A DNA stretch of 64,000 bases. It comes from Lachnospiraceae bacterium. Lineage in GTDB: Bacteria; Bacillota; Clostridia; Lachnospirales; Lachnospiraceae. The notes beneath the pieces are model-generated. The model was not told the DNA's origin. It did not search any database and saw nothing but the letters and a program-made list of their open reading frames with translations. The number at the start of each line of letters is the position of its first letter. Positions within the stretch are counted from its first letter, which is position 1. Shown here one piece after another: positions 39,060 through 46,765 of the stretch. The translations under genes and the position numbers were made by a program. The stretch lies in assembly GCA_015057625.1 (NCBI GenBank), contig SVDZ01000012.1, positions 49,165 through 113,164 on the forward strand, read 5' to 3'.

Positions 39060-39155
39060 TATAACTGAGAAGTAGATGTCCCCCTCATCTAAACAAAGTG
39101 AAGGTGGGGGTAAGAAAATTTACTGAGTAGGGGGCCAATCTCCTTCTCAGTTATA
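39060..39155. other. Structured non-coding element
   Basis: A 13-bp perfect inverted repeat (39060-39072 with 39143-39155, TATAACTGAGAAG type) closes a ~96-nt segment. Inside it a C5 run (39080-39084) can pair with either of two G5 runs (39106-39110, 39130-39134). It is clearly more GC-rich than the flanks. It directly follows repeat array B. I do not recognise it. Confidence 0.55.
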
Positions 39156-39209
39156 AGCCTCCGGCGGATTGCAGAAATGCGCAGATGAAAATTCATTAAT
39201 TCGAAAGTC

Positions 39210-39236
39210 TTGACAAATATCGATAAGTGGTATAAT
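39210..39236 (+). promoter_or_regulatory. clpB promoter P1 (extended -10)
   Basis: TTGACA (39210-39215) and TATAAT (39231-39236) have a short 15-bp spacer. TGG directly before the -10 makes an extended -10, which can compensate. Confidence 0.5.
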
Positions 39237-39248
39237 TTAATTATAGAT

Positions 39249-39267
39249 GTTCTATTTAGTATAGAAC
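39249..39267. promoter_or_regulatory. Palindrome between the clpB promoters
   Basis: GTTCTAT-TTAGT-ATAGAAC is a perfect 7-bp inverted repeat with a 5-nt spacer between two candidate clpB promoters. No CIRCE or CtsR-type direct repeat is seen here. Confidence 0.5.
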
Positions 39268-39278
39268 AAATAAATTTC

Positions 39279-39306
39279 TTGTAACTTATTTATAATCTAG
39301 TATAAT
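39279..39306 (+). promoter_or_regulatory. clpB promoter P2
   Basis: TTGTAA (39279-39284) and TATAAT (39301-39306) are 16 bp apart, 76 bases before the clpB start. A second TATAAT lies at 39291. Confidence 0.5.
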
Positions 39307-39381
39307 TGATGTTAGATGTTCTCAATCCATAAATATAGAAGTGGATAAAGAACAATCAGATGTGAGAAAGGGGAGTGCGTT

Positions 39382-41967
39382 ATGAACTTGGCGAAATTTA
39401 CACAGAACTCATTACAGTCAGTTAACAACAGTGAAAAACTGGCGGCAGAGTATGGAAATCAGGTAGTAGATCAGGAACATTTGATTTATAGCCTTCTGAC
39501 TATTGAAGATAGTCTTATTGCAAAACTAATTGAAAAGATGGAAATTGATCTGGCTCATTTTACAAACAGAGCCAAAGAATATATTGATAAGTATCCGAAG
39601 GTTCAGGGAGGAACCAGACACATCAGTCAGGCACTCAATGATGTACTTATCTGCGCTGAGGATGAGGCAAAGAAGATGGGAGATGAGTATGTTTCTGTTG
39701 AACATCTTTTCCTTTGCATTATCGAAAAACCAAATAAAGAAGTTAAGAGTTTTTTGGCAGAGTACGGAATCAACAGGGAGAGATTTTTAACAGCTCTTTC
39801 AAAAGTAAGAGGAAACCAGAGAGTTACCACAGATAATCCCGAGGGAACATACGATGCCCTTGCTAAGTATTCACAGGATCTTGTTGAAAAGGCAAGAACT
39901 CAGAAGCTTGACCCGGTTATTGGAAGAGATGCAGAAATTAGAAATGTAATCAGAATTCTCTCAAGAAAGACTAAGAATAATCCGGTGCTTATCGGTGAGC
40001 CTGGTGTTGGTAAGACAGCAGCAGTTGAGGGACTGGCACAGCGTATTGTAGCAGGTGATGTTCCGGACACACTTAAAGATAAAAAGATTTATTCATTGGA
40101 CCTTGGAGCATTGGTTGCAGGTGCAAAATACAGAGGTGAGTTCGAGGAAAGACTCAAGGCTGTTCTTGAGGATGTTAAGAACAGTGATGGAGAGATTATC
40201 TTATTTATTGACGAACTTCACACTATTGTAGGGGCAGGAAAGACAGATGGTGCCATGGATGCAGGCAATATGTTAAAACCTATGCTTGCAAGAGGTGAGC
40301 TTCACTGTATCGGTGCTACTACACTTGATGAGTACAGACAGTACATCGAGAAGGATAAAGCTTTAGAGAGAAGATTCCAGCCTGTATTGGTAAATGAACC
40401 ATCAGTGGAAGATACTATCTCTATCTTAAGAGGACTTAAGGAGAGATACGAAGTATTCCACGGCGTTAAGATTACAGACGGAGCGTTAGTAAGTGCGGCT
40501 ACATTGTCAGACAGATACATTACTGACAGATTCCTTCCTGACAAGGCAATTGACCTTGTAGACGAGGCTTGTGCTTCTATCAAGACAGAACTTGACTCGA
40601 TGCCTGCAGAAGTGGATGAACTGAGACGTAAGGTATTGCAGCTTCAGATTGAGGAGGCAGCTCTTAAAAAGGAAAGTGATGCTTTAAGTCAGGAGAGACT
40701 TGAAGAACTTCAGAAGGAACTTGCAGAGACAAAGGATGAGTTTAACAACAAGAAGGCTCAGTGGGAAAATGAAAAGAACTCAGTTGAAAAATTACAAAAA
40801 ATCAGAGAAGAGATAGAAGAAGTTAACAATCAGATTAAAATGGCTCAGCAGAATTATGATCTTGAAAAAGCAGCAGAACTACAGTATGGAAAGTTACCTG
40901 CTTTGACAAAAGAACTGGAAGCAGAGGAAGCCATTGTAAAGAGCAAAGAGTTATCACTTGTGAGACAGAATGTTACAGATGAGGAAATCTCAAAGATTAT
41001 CTCAAGATGGACAGGAATCCCTGTTGCAAAACTTACTGAGACAGAGAGAAACAAAACACTTCATCTTGATGAACAGCTTCATAAGAGAGTAGTGGGACAG
41101 GATGATGCGGTTATGAAAGTAACAGAGTCAATTATCCGTTCCAAAGCAGGAATTAAGGACCCGGGAAAACCTATTGGTTCATTCCTGTTCCTTGGACCTA
41201 CAGGTGTAGGTAAAACAGAACTTGCAAAGGCATTGGCCGAGAGCCTGTTTGACGATGAGCAGAACATTGTCAGAATTGATATGACTGAGTACATGGAGAA
41301 ACATTCGGTATCAAGACTTATCGGAGCACCTCCGGGATATGTTGGTTATGACGAGGGAGGACAGCTTACAGAGGCAGTAAGAAGAAAACCTTATTCTGTA
41401 GTATTGTTTGATGAGGTGGAAAAAGCTCATCCGGATGTGTTCAATATTCTTCTGCAGGTATTGGATGACGGACGTATCACTGACTCACAGGGAAGGACAG
41501 TTGATTTTAAGAATACAATCCTTATCATGACATCAAATATCGGATCAAGTTATCTGCTTGAGGGAATTGATGATGAGGGAAATATCAAAGAAGAAAACAG
41601 TGATATGGTAATGAACGATTTAAAGAATTATTTCAGACCTGAGTTCCTTAACAGATTGGATGAGATAATCATGTTCAAGCCTCTCACAAGAGATAATATC
41701 AGCGGCATTGTTGATCTCATTATCAAGAATCTCAACAAGAGACTTGATGACAGAAATATATCAATTAGCCTTACAGATGCTGCAAAGAAATATGTAGCAG
41801 ATCACGGATATGATCCTGCATACGGTGCGAGACCTCTTAAGAGATATCTTCAGAAGAGTGTTGAGACTCTTGCAGCAAAGGTTATCCTTGAAGGAAAAAT
41901 CAACATGGGAGACGAGATTGTGTTTGATGTGGAGAACGACGAACTGATGGTAAGACTTCCGGAATAA
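39382..41967 (+). CDS. clpB: Disaggregase ClpB (Hsp100)
   Basis: This 861-aa AAA+ chaperone works with DnaK to dissolve protein aggregates. It has an N-terminal double Clp-N domain and a first AAA+ module ([26 protein letters not shown]). The long coiled-coil M domain (about 395-525) identifies ClpB. A second AAA+ module ([27 protein letters not shown] region) follows. There is no IGF/L loop for ClpP. It is a single gene with its own complex promoter region. Confidence 0.97.
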   Translation: MNLAKFTQNSLQSVNNSEKLAAEYGNQVVDQEHLIYSLLTIEDSLIAKLIEKMEIDLAHFTNRAKEYIDKYPKVQGGTRHISQALNDVLICAEDEAKKMGDEYVSVEHLFLCIIEKPNKEVKSFLAEYGINRERFLTALSKVRGNQRVTTDNPEGTYDALAKYSQDLVEKARTQKLDPVIGRDAEIRNVIRILSRKTKNNPVLIGEPGVGKTAAVEGLAQRIVAGDVPDTLKDKKIYSLDLGALVAGAKYRGEFEERLKAVLEDVKNSDGEIILFIDELHTIVGAGKTDGAMDAGNMLKPMLARGELHCIGATTLDEYRQYIEKDKALERRFQPVLVNEPSVEDTISILRGLKERYEVFHGVKITDGALVSAATLSDRYITDRFLPDKAIDLVDEACASIKTELDSMPAEVDELRRKVLQLQIEEAALKKESDALSQERLEELQKELAETKDEFNNKKAQWENEKNSVEKLQKIREEIEEVNNQIKMAQQNYDLEKAAELQYGKLPALTKELEAEEAIVKSKELSLVRQNVTDEEISKIISRWTGIPVAKLTETERNKTLHLDEQLHKRVVGQDDAVMKVTESIIRSKAGIKDPGKPIGSFLFLGPTGVGKTELAKALAESLFDDEQNIVRIDMTEYMEKHSVSRLIGAPPGYVGYDEGGQLTEAVRRKPYSVVLFDEVEKAHPDVFNILLQVLDDGRITDSQGRTVDFKNTILIMTSNIGSSYLLEGIDDEGNIKEENSDMVMNDLKNYFRPEFLNRLDEIIMFKPLTRDNISGIVDLIIKNLNKRLDDRNISISLTDAAKKYVADHGYDPAYGARPLKRYLQKSVETLAAKVILEGKINMGDEIVFDVENDELMVRLPE

Positions 41968-41995
41968 TAAATCTTGTAAGAGAAAATGCAAAATA

Positions 41996-42029
41996 AAAGT
42001 GGCGGTTGCGTTAATGCAACTGCCACTTT
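41996..42029. terminator. Bidirectional terminator after clpB
   Basis: A 14-bp stem (41996-42009 with 42016-42029) has one G-U pair and a 6-nt loop. It separates clpB from the convergent minus-strand gene at 42038. Confidence 0.85.
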
Positions 42030-42037
42030 ATGCTTTG

Positions 42038-42214
42038 TTATATAAACTTATTTAAATTCTCATCGTAAACGTAAGAGATTGTTTTTAATTTTTCTACAAG
42101 TTCATCTTGATTGATATCAAGTCCCTTGCACATTTCTTCAAGTGATGGATAAAAATCTCTAAGCTGCGTATTTACATAGCTTAAAAGCATCACAGGATCT
42201 TTTGGAATACTCAT
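42038..42214 (-). CDS. DUF4250 family small protein
   Basis: This 58-aa cytoplasmic protein begins MSIPKDPVMLLSYVNTQLRD and ends YVYDENLNKFI, the pattern I associate with DUF4250. The function is unknown. The frame is open to 42265, but ACGAGGT before the ATG at 42214 and the family's usual start decide for the shorter form. It lies 37 bases downstream of the membrane protein gene and is probably cotranscribed. Confidence 0.8.
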   Translation of the reverse strand: MSIPKDPVMLLSYVNTQLRDFYPSLEEMCKGLDINQDELVEKLKTISYVYDENLNKFI

Positions 42215-42251
42215 AATTAATACCTCGTAACAATACTCACATCTGATAAAT

Positions 42252-42719
42252 TTATGCAAGACCAATCAATGAGAATAGTCCCATGGAAGCGAGTCCCATA
42301 ATAATACCTGCAAGAATTACTCCGCACATACAAGCTGCAATACTTGATTTGAAATCCATGTCAAGAATGCTTGCTGCAAGAGTTCCTGTCCATGCACCTG
42401 TTCCCGGAAGTGGAATACCTACAAAAAGAAAGAGTGCAACGAAAAGTCCGCGGCCTGCTTTCTCCTGTAATTTCTGACCGCCCTTTTCGCCCTTTTCAAG
42501 GCAGAATGTAAAGAAGCCGCCGATAATTGGTTTGTCTTTACCCCACTCTAAAACTTTTCTTGCAAAGAAATAGATAAATGGTACCGGAAGCATATTACCG
42601 AATATGCAGATGGCGTATACCCAAAGCGGATTGAGATTCATGCCAAGACCGTATGGTACAGCGCCTCTTAATTCAATCAACGGAACCATTGATATAATAA
42701 ACATAATTAAATATTTCAT
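42252..42719 (-). CDS. COG2426 family membrane protein (small multidrug export-like)
   Basis: This 155-aa protein has four or five transmembrane segments and the family pattern MVPLIELRGAVPYGLGM, FGNMLPVPFIYFFARK and GIPLPGTGAWTG. It is often annotated as small multi-drug export protein, but transport has not been firmly shown. The start follows AAAGGAG. It lies downstream of citrate synthase on the same strand, 56 bases away. Confidence 0.85.
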   Translation of the reverse strand: MKYLIMFIISMVPLIELRGAVPYGLGMNLNPLWVYAICIFGNMLPVPFIYFFARKVLEWGKDKPIIGGFFTFCLEKGEKGGQKLQEKAGRGLFVALFLFVGIPLPGTGAWTGTLAASILDMDFKSSIAACMCGVILAGIIMGLASMGLFSLIGLA

Positions 42720-42775
42720 GTTAACTCCTTTATAAAAAATGTAATATGATTTTTCAACACGATATTTCAGAGAGT

Positions 42776-44149
42776 TTATCTCTCATCAATTGGTTTGAAT
42801 GGTGCACGTTTTGCCACATTCTTGTAAGCCGGACGGATGATTTTTCCGTCATTGATTAATTCTTCAATTCTGTGAGCGCTCCAACCTGCCATTCTTGCAG
42901 AGGCAAACATAGGAGTGAAGAGTTCGTCAGGAAGTCCGAGACTTGTGTAAACAAATCCGCTGTAGAAATCTACATTTGCACTGACATTTTTATTCACCTT
43001 GTGAACTCTGTAAATTGCTTCAGGAGCAAGTCTTTCAACTGTCTCATAGAGAGCAAATTCCTTTTCACAGTTTTTCTGAATAGATAATTCTTTCGCGTAC
43101 TTTTTCAAAATCTTAGCACGTGGATCTGAAATCGAGTAAACTGCATGACCGATACCATAGATAAGTCCCTTCTTGTCGTAGAGCTTCTTATCAAGGAGTG
43201 CCATAAGGTAATCCATAACCTCTTCTTCATCATCCCAGTGGCTGATAGTTTCTTTCATATGGTCAAACATCTTCTTAACTTTGATGTTGGCTCCGCCGTG
43301 CTTTGGACCTTTGAGGGAACAAAGTGAAGCGGCAATGGCAGAGTAAGTATCAGTTCCTGTAGAAGAAACAACGTGAGTGGTAAATGTAGAATTGTTACCA
43401 CCGCCGTGCTCTGCGTGAAGAACCAAACAAAGATCAAGAACCTTAGCTTCGAAATCTGTATACTGGCTGTCCGGTCTTAAAAGTCTTAAAATGTTTTCAG
43501 CTGTAGATAATTCCGGATCAGGATTGTTGATATGAAGACTCTCTCTACCATAGTAGTGTTGGTAAGTAAGATGTCCGTACACTGAAATGAGTGGAACTCT
43601 CGCAATCAATGTAAGGCACTGGCGAAGTACGTTTGGAATTGAAGTGTCATCACCAAGTGCATCATATGAGTAGAGTGTAAGAACACTTCTTGCAAGAACA
43701 TTCATAATGTCAGGAGATGGAGCTTTCATAATTACATCTCTGACAAAACTGATTGGAAGTTCTCTGTACTCAGCTAACTGTACATTGAATTTATCTAATT
43801 TCTGTTTTGTAGGAAGTTCTCCAAAAATTAAAAGATATGTAACCTCCTCGAAACCAAATCTACCGTTTGAAGAAAAATCTTCAACGATTTCTTCTATATC
43901 ATATCCACGGTAAAAAAGTTTACCCTCGCAAGGAACGGATTTTCCGTCAATATTATCATAGGAATGAACATCACCAATCTCAGTAAGTCCTGTGAGAACT
44001 CCCTTTCCGTTGGAATCTCTAAGTCCTCTCTTTACATCATATTTACCGTAAAGGTCAGGATCGATGCAGGAATTGCTGATGCAGACATCAGCGTACTTAT
44101 TAATCTGTGGAGATATTTCATCCTCAAGCATTTCTGACTTAAATGGCAT
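42776..44149 (-). CDS. gltA: Citrate synthase
   Basis: This 457-aa enzyme condenses acetyl-CoA and oxaloacetate. An N-terminal extension (about 1-60) typical of clostridial forms is followed by FYRGYDIEEIVEDF. The catalytic regions are HAEHGGGNNSTFTTHVVSSTG, with its key His, GIGHAVYSISDPRA, and ANVDFYSGFVY with the catalytic Asp. No aconitase or isocitrate dehydrogenase gene is adjacent. It probably feeds glutamate synthesis; a methylcitrate role is possible. An AGGAGG site precedes the ATG. Confidence 0.93.
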   Translation of the reverse strand: MPFKSEMLEDEISPQINKYADVCISNSCIDPDLYGKYDVKRGLRDSNGKGVLTGLTEIGDVHSYDNIDGKSVPCEGKLFYRGYDIEEIVEDFSSNGRFGFEEVTYLLIFGELPTKQKLDKFNVQLAEYRELPISFVRDVIMKAPSPDIMNVLARSVLTLYSYDALGDDTSIPNVLRQCLTLIARVPLISVYGHLTYQHYYGRESLHINNPDPELSTAENILRLLRPDSQYTDFEAKVLDLCLVLHAEHGGGNNSTFTTHVVSSTGTDTYSAIAASLCSLKGPKHGGANIKVKKMFDHMKETISHWDDEEEVMDYLMALLDKKLYDKKGLIYGIGHAVYSISDPRAKILKKYAKELSIQKNCEKEFALYETVERLAPEAIYRVHKVNKNVSANVDFYSGFVYTSLGLPDELFTPMFASARMAGWSAHRIEELINDGKIIRPAYKNVAKRAPFKPIDER

Positions 44150-44172
44150 AGTATAATCCTCCTGTTCAAAAT

Positions 44173-44206
44173 TGCGATTGCATTGATAGTGAAAAATGCA
44201 ATCGCA
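44173..44206. promoter_or_regulatory. 11-bp inverted repeat in the citrate synthase leader
   Basis: TGCGATTGCAT (44173-44183) and ATGCAATCGCA (44196-44206) form a perfect inverted repeat with a 12-nt spacer. It lies between the promoter and the start codon, where a repressor or an RNA hairpin could act. Confidence 0.65.
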
Positions 44207-44213
44207 TTTCTAG

Positions 44214-44242
44214 ATTTTACCATAAAATGAGGGTTTTCACAA
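44214..44242 (-). promoter_or_regulatory. Promoter of citrate synthase
   Basis: On the minus strand, TTGTGA (44237-44242) and TAAAAT (44214-44219) are 17 bp apart, directly upstream of the inverted repeat. Confidence 0.55.
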
Positions 44243-44312
44243 TGGGGTGGAAAGGAAGAGGTTCTTAGCCACTTTATTTTATTTTTCTGTTTTCCAAACA
44301 GTTATGATAATC

Positions 44313-44357
44313 AAAAGGGTCAGTTTGTGAAAAAAATACACTGTTTTTTGGTATAGT
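44313..44357 (+). promoter_or_regulatory. Island promoter 1 with shared upstream box
   Basis: The box GGGTCAGTTTGTGAAAAAA (within 44313-44336) is followed by an extended -10, TGGTATAGT (TATAGT 44352-44357). The same box and the same extended -10 type occur at 51481. No -35 is present at normal spacing, so an activator that binds the box is plausible. Confidence 0.6.
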
Positions 44358-44430
44358 ATTATTATGAGGAATAATGTGCCATATTGTAATGAATTATAAC
44401 AAAAAATAAGAATAATGATCAGGAGATAGA

Positions 44431-45558
44431 ATGCAACTATACAGAAGATTAGAAGAAAAAACAAAAGAATATATTTCTAAGTCAGACAAGTATGAAATAA
44501 TAGAAAAATTATCTTGGAGTAGCGGTGGTGAACTGTATCTCATTAAGGATAGAAAAAATATAAAAAAGACGTTGTTTTCAACATGTTTTGAAAACAGAGA
44601 AGACAAAAAGAAAGATTTGTTGCATGAGTTGTTTGAAGACAGCAGGAGGAATTCGGATTATTATGTTAAAGGTGAATTGATAGAGTACGAAAATGTAATA
44701 GGAGATAATACGGACAACTATTCCGGATGTTATGTCTATATAGTTATGGAATATACAGTGCCACTTATTAGGTCACTTTTAGATAATGACAGTATAGATG
44801 ATGTCACCAAAGAAAGGAGAGCGATAAATCTCTTAGAACAGATAATAAATGTGTGTAAATGTTTAGGATATGTAGAACAACATTTTCCTGATATCAATCT
44901 CTACATAAATAATGAAGAAATATGTATCAATGAAGATGGAGAAGCCAAATTGTTGCTTTATGACATTGTAAAAAATGAAATAGCTATTGATAATCATGTG
45001 AATGAGATTAAGATGATGATTCATAAGATGGCGGGGATTCTTGATTTGAAAATTGATATTGCTAATGTGGGAAATACAATTAAAGAGTTGGAAAACAGCT
45101 GTATTGAAAAGAAAAATGAAGTTGAATTAAAAGAAAAACAGTATTTGGATAAATTTAGGAAAAATATGGAACATGCCAAAGAAGATAATCCAATTGTATG
45201 GTATAATTTAGGATGTATGTATGAGAGTGGAAAAGGTGTTCCAAAAAATTGTGAGCAGGCAATTTACTGGTATTTAAAAGCTGCAGAAAAGGACAATGCT
45301 AAAGCTCTCAATAATCTTGCGCATATGTACCAAAAGGGGGATGGCGTAGATAAAAATATAGGAAAAGCTATAGAGTATCTTGAGAGAGCGGCCAGACTGA
45401 ATGACAGTATTGCTCAACTCAATCTAGGGATTGCCTATCAGACAGGAAAAGGTGTTGAAAGAGACCTAAAAAAAGCAAAGTACTGGTATAAGAAATCTAA
45501 GCAAAGAGGGAATGAAACTGCAAAACGAATGTTTGAAAGAATAAAGAGGTACATATGA
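44431..45558 (+). CDS. Pseudokinase with Sel1-like repeats
   Basis: This 375-aa protein has an N-terminal region (about 20-190) that resembles Ser/Thr kinases in outline. It has YEIIEKLSWSSGGELYLIKD at the glycine loop, a VYIVMEYTVPL hinge and GEAKLLLYDIVKN where DFG should be. HRD, DFG and the glycine loop are all lost, so it is probably inactive. Three Sel1-like repeats follow (about 245-370, WYNLGCMYESGKGVPKN type), suited to protein binding. The hinge is close to that of the active kinase at 49756. It overlaps the next gene by ATGA and is first in the island operon. Confidence 0.72.
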   Translation: MQLYRRLEEKTKEYISKSDKYEIIEKLSWSSGGELYLIKDRKNIKKTLFSTCFENREDKKKDLLHELFEDSRRNSDYYVKGELIEYENVIGDNTDNYSGCYVYIVMEYTVPLIRSLLDNDSIDDVTKERRAINLLEQIINVCKCLGYVEQHFPDINLYINNEEICINEDGEAKLLLYDIVKNEIAIDNHVNEIKMMIHKMAGILDLKIDIANVGNTIKELENSCIEKKNEVELKEKQYLDKFRKNMEHAKEDNPIVWYNLGCMYESGKGVPKNCEQAIYWYLKAAEKDNAKALNNLAHMYQKGDGVDKNIGKAIEYLERAARLNDSIAQLNLGIAYQTGKGVERDLKKAKYWYKKSKQRGNETAKRMFERIKRYI

Positions 45559-46667
45559 AATATATAAGAACGGTTGAGATATACGAACAGGTTATTAATT
45601 GTGAAGAGATAGATGAGTTAAAAGAGATATTGGATAAATATAGTCCTTATTATTCGAGATGGAGAGATTATATCAATGAGATAATGATTAAAAATGGATT
45701 ATCTTATGGCAAATTGGGGGCTATATGTGGATTCAGTAAAAATACGATTAAGTCCTGGGGGACTGCCAACAAAGTACCAAAGAGCAGGGAAGCATTTTTC
45801 AGATTTGGAATGGGGCTTCGATGCAATATTGGCGAGATGAATTATATATTGCAAAGGTATGGTAAGTATCCAAAACTATATGCCAAATCTTTAGAAGATG
45901 CGATAGCAATATATGAAATAACCCATTATCCTGAGGATGAGTCTGTTAATGCATACGATGAGTTTCAAAAAAAGAAAGAAATTTTTATTAAATATGTGAA
46001 TCAAAAAAATAAGAGGCATTTCCTTCATAACTCGCAGAATGCTACTTTGGATATGGAAAAGGTCATCACTGAATTGGATGACGATGAACAGTTCATACAA
46101 TTTATCAAGGAAAATGAAGTTGAGTTTATGAATAGCTACTACAAGTTGTTAGATTATATTTCGGCGTTTGTAAAGGCTGAAAACATGGATGGGTCATACC
46201 ATAGTCTTGTCAAGGGCAAAGAATTGAACAAAGGTTTTGAGAAGATGCTATCCAATTTGAGAAATAAAGGCGAGGTACCAAATAGAGACAAATTGATATG
46301 GTTGGGGATTGTTTTAAATATGTCCATGTCTGAGATTAACAAGATGCTTGAGTATGCTAATATGGAGAAATTGTGTGCAAAGGATAAAATCGAGTGTGTA
46401 TACATGTTTATTCTTGCAAACCTGGATGTATCCAATCCATATTATCAGATTGATCATGCAGTTCTCGTATCCAAATATACGGAAAATCCACAAATTAAGG
46501 AACAATGCAATAATCTTTTGGAAGAACTGGTGGGACTGAAGAATTCAGGGGAAGTTAGAGAAGACGTGGAGTATTACGTAAAAGAAACGCTAAAGTCTTT
46601 GGAGTTTGATGAAGATGATGAAATAGTGAAACTTTTTCTAAAAAACAATTTACAAAAAGGTGAGTGA
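45555..46667 (+). CDS. Regulator with HTH-like region and duplicated helical module
   Basis: This 370-aa protein has an XRE-like helix-turn-helix near residues 40-75 (GLSYGKLGAICGFSKNTIKS). The following stretch (KVPKSREAFFRFGMGLRCNI, GEMNYILQRYGKYPKLYAKS) recurs near residues 230-290 as EVPNRDKLIWLGIVLNMSMS and EINKMLEYANMEKLCAKD. This is an internal duplication of a module often seen after XRE domains in clostridia. The exact function is unknown. Its ATG overlaps the upstream stop. It may control the island or act as an adaptor for the kinase. Confidence 0.65.
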   Translation: MKYIRTVEIYEQVINCEEIDELKEILDKYSPYYSRWRDYINEIMIKNGLSYGKLGAICGFSKNTIKSWGTANKVPKSREAFFRFGMGLRCNIGEMNYILQRYGKYPKLYAKSLEDAIAIYEITHYPEDESVNAYDEFQKKKEIFIKYVNQKNKRHFLHNSQNATLDMEKVITELDDDEQFIQFIKENEVEFMNSYYKLLDYISAFVKAENMDGSYHSLVKGKELNKGFEKMLSNLRNKGEVPNRDKLIWLGIVLNMSMSEINKMLEYANMEKLCAKDKIECVYMFILANLDVSNPYYQIDHAVLVSKYTENPQIKEQCNNLLEELVGLKNSGEVREDVEYYVKETLKSLEFDEDDEIVKLFLKNNLQKGE

Positions 46668-46765
46668 AACAGTGTTTTGGAGATTTTAAACTAAAACGAA
46701 TTAGAGTTAGTCCGTTATAAGTCCGGATAGTTGAGATGATGTTAGGGAAAGAATTGGAGGATATT

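Noticed and set aside
44431..45558. Active Ser/Thr kinase
   Set aside because: HRD and DFG motifs and the glycine loop are all missing, so an active enzyme is unlikely.
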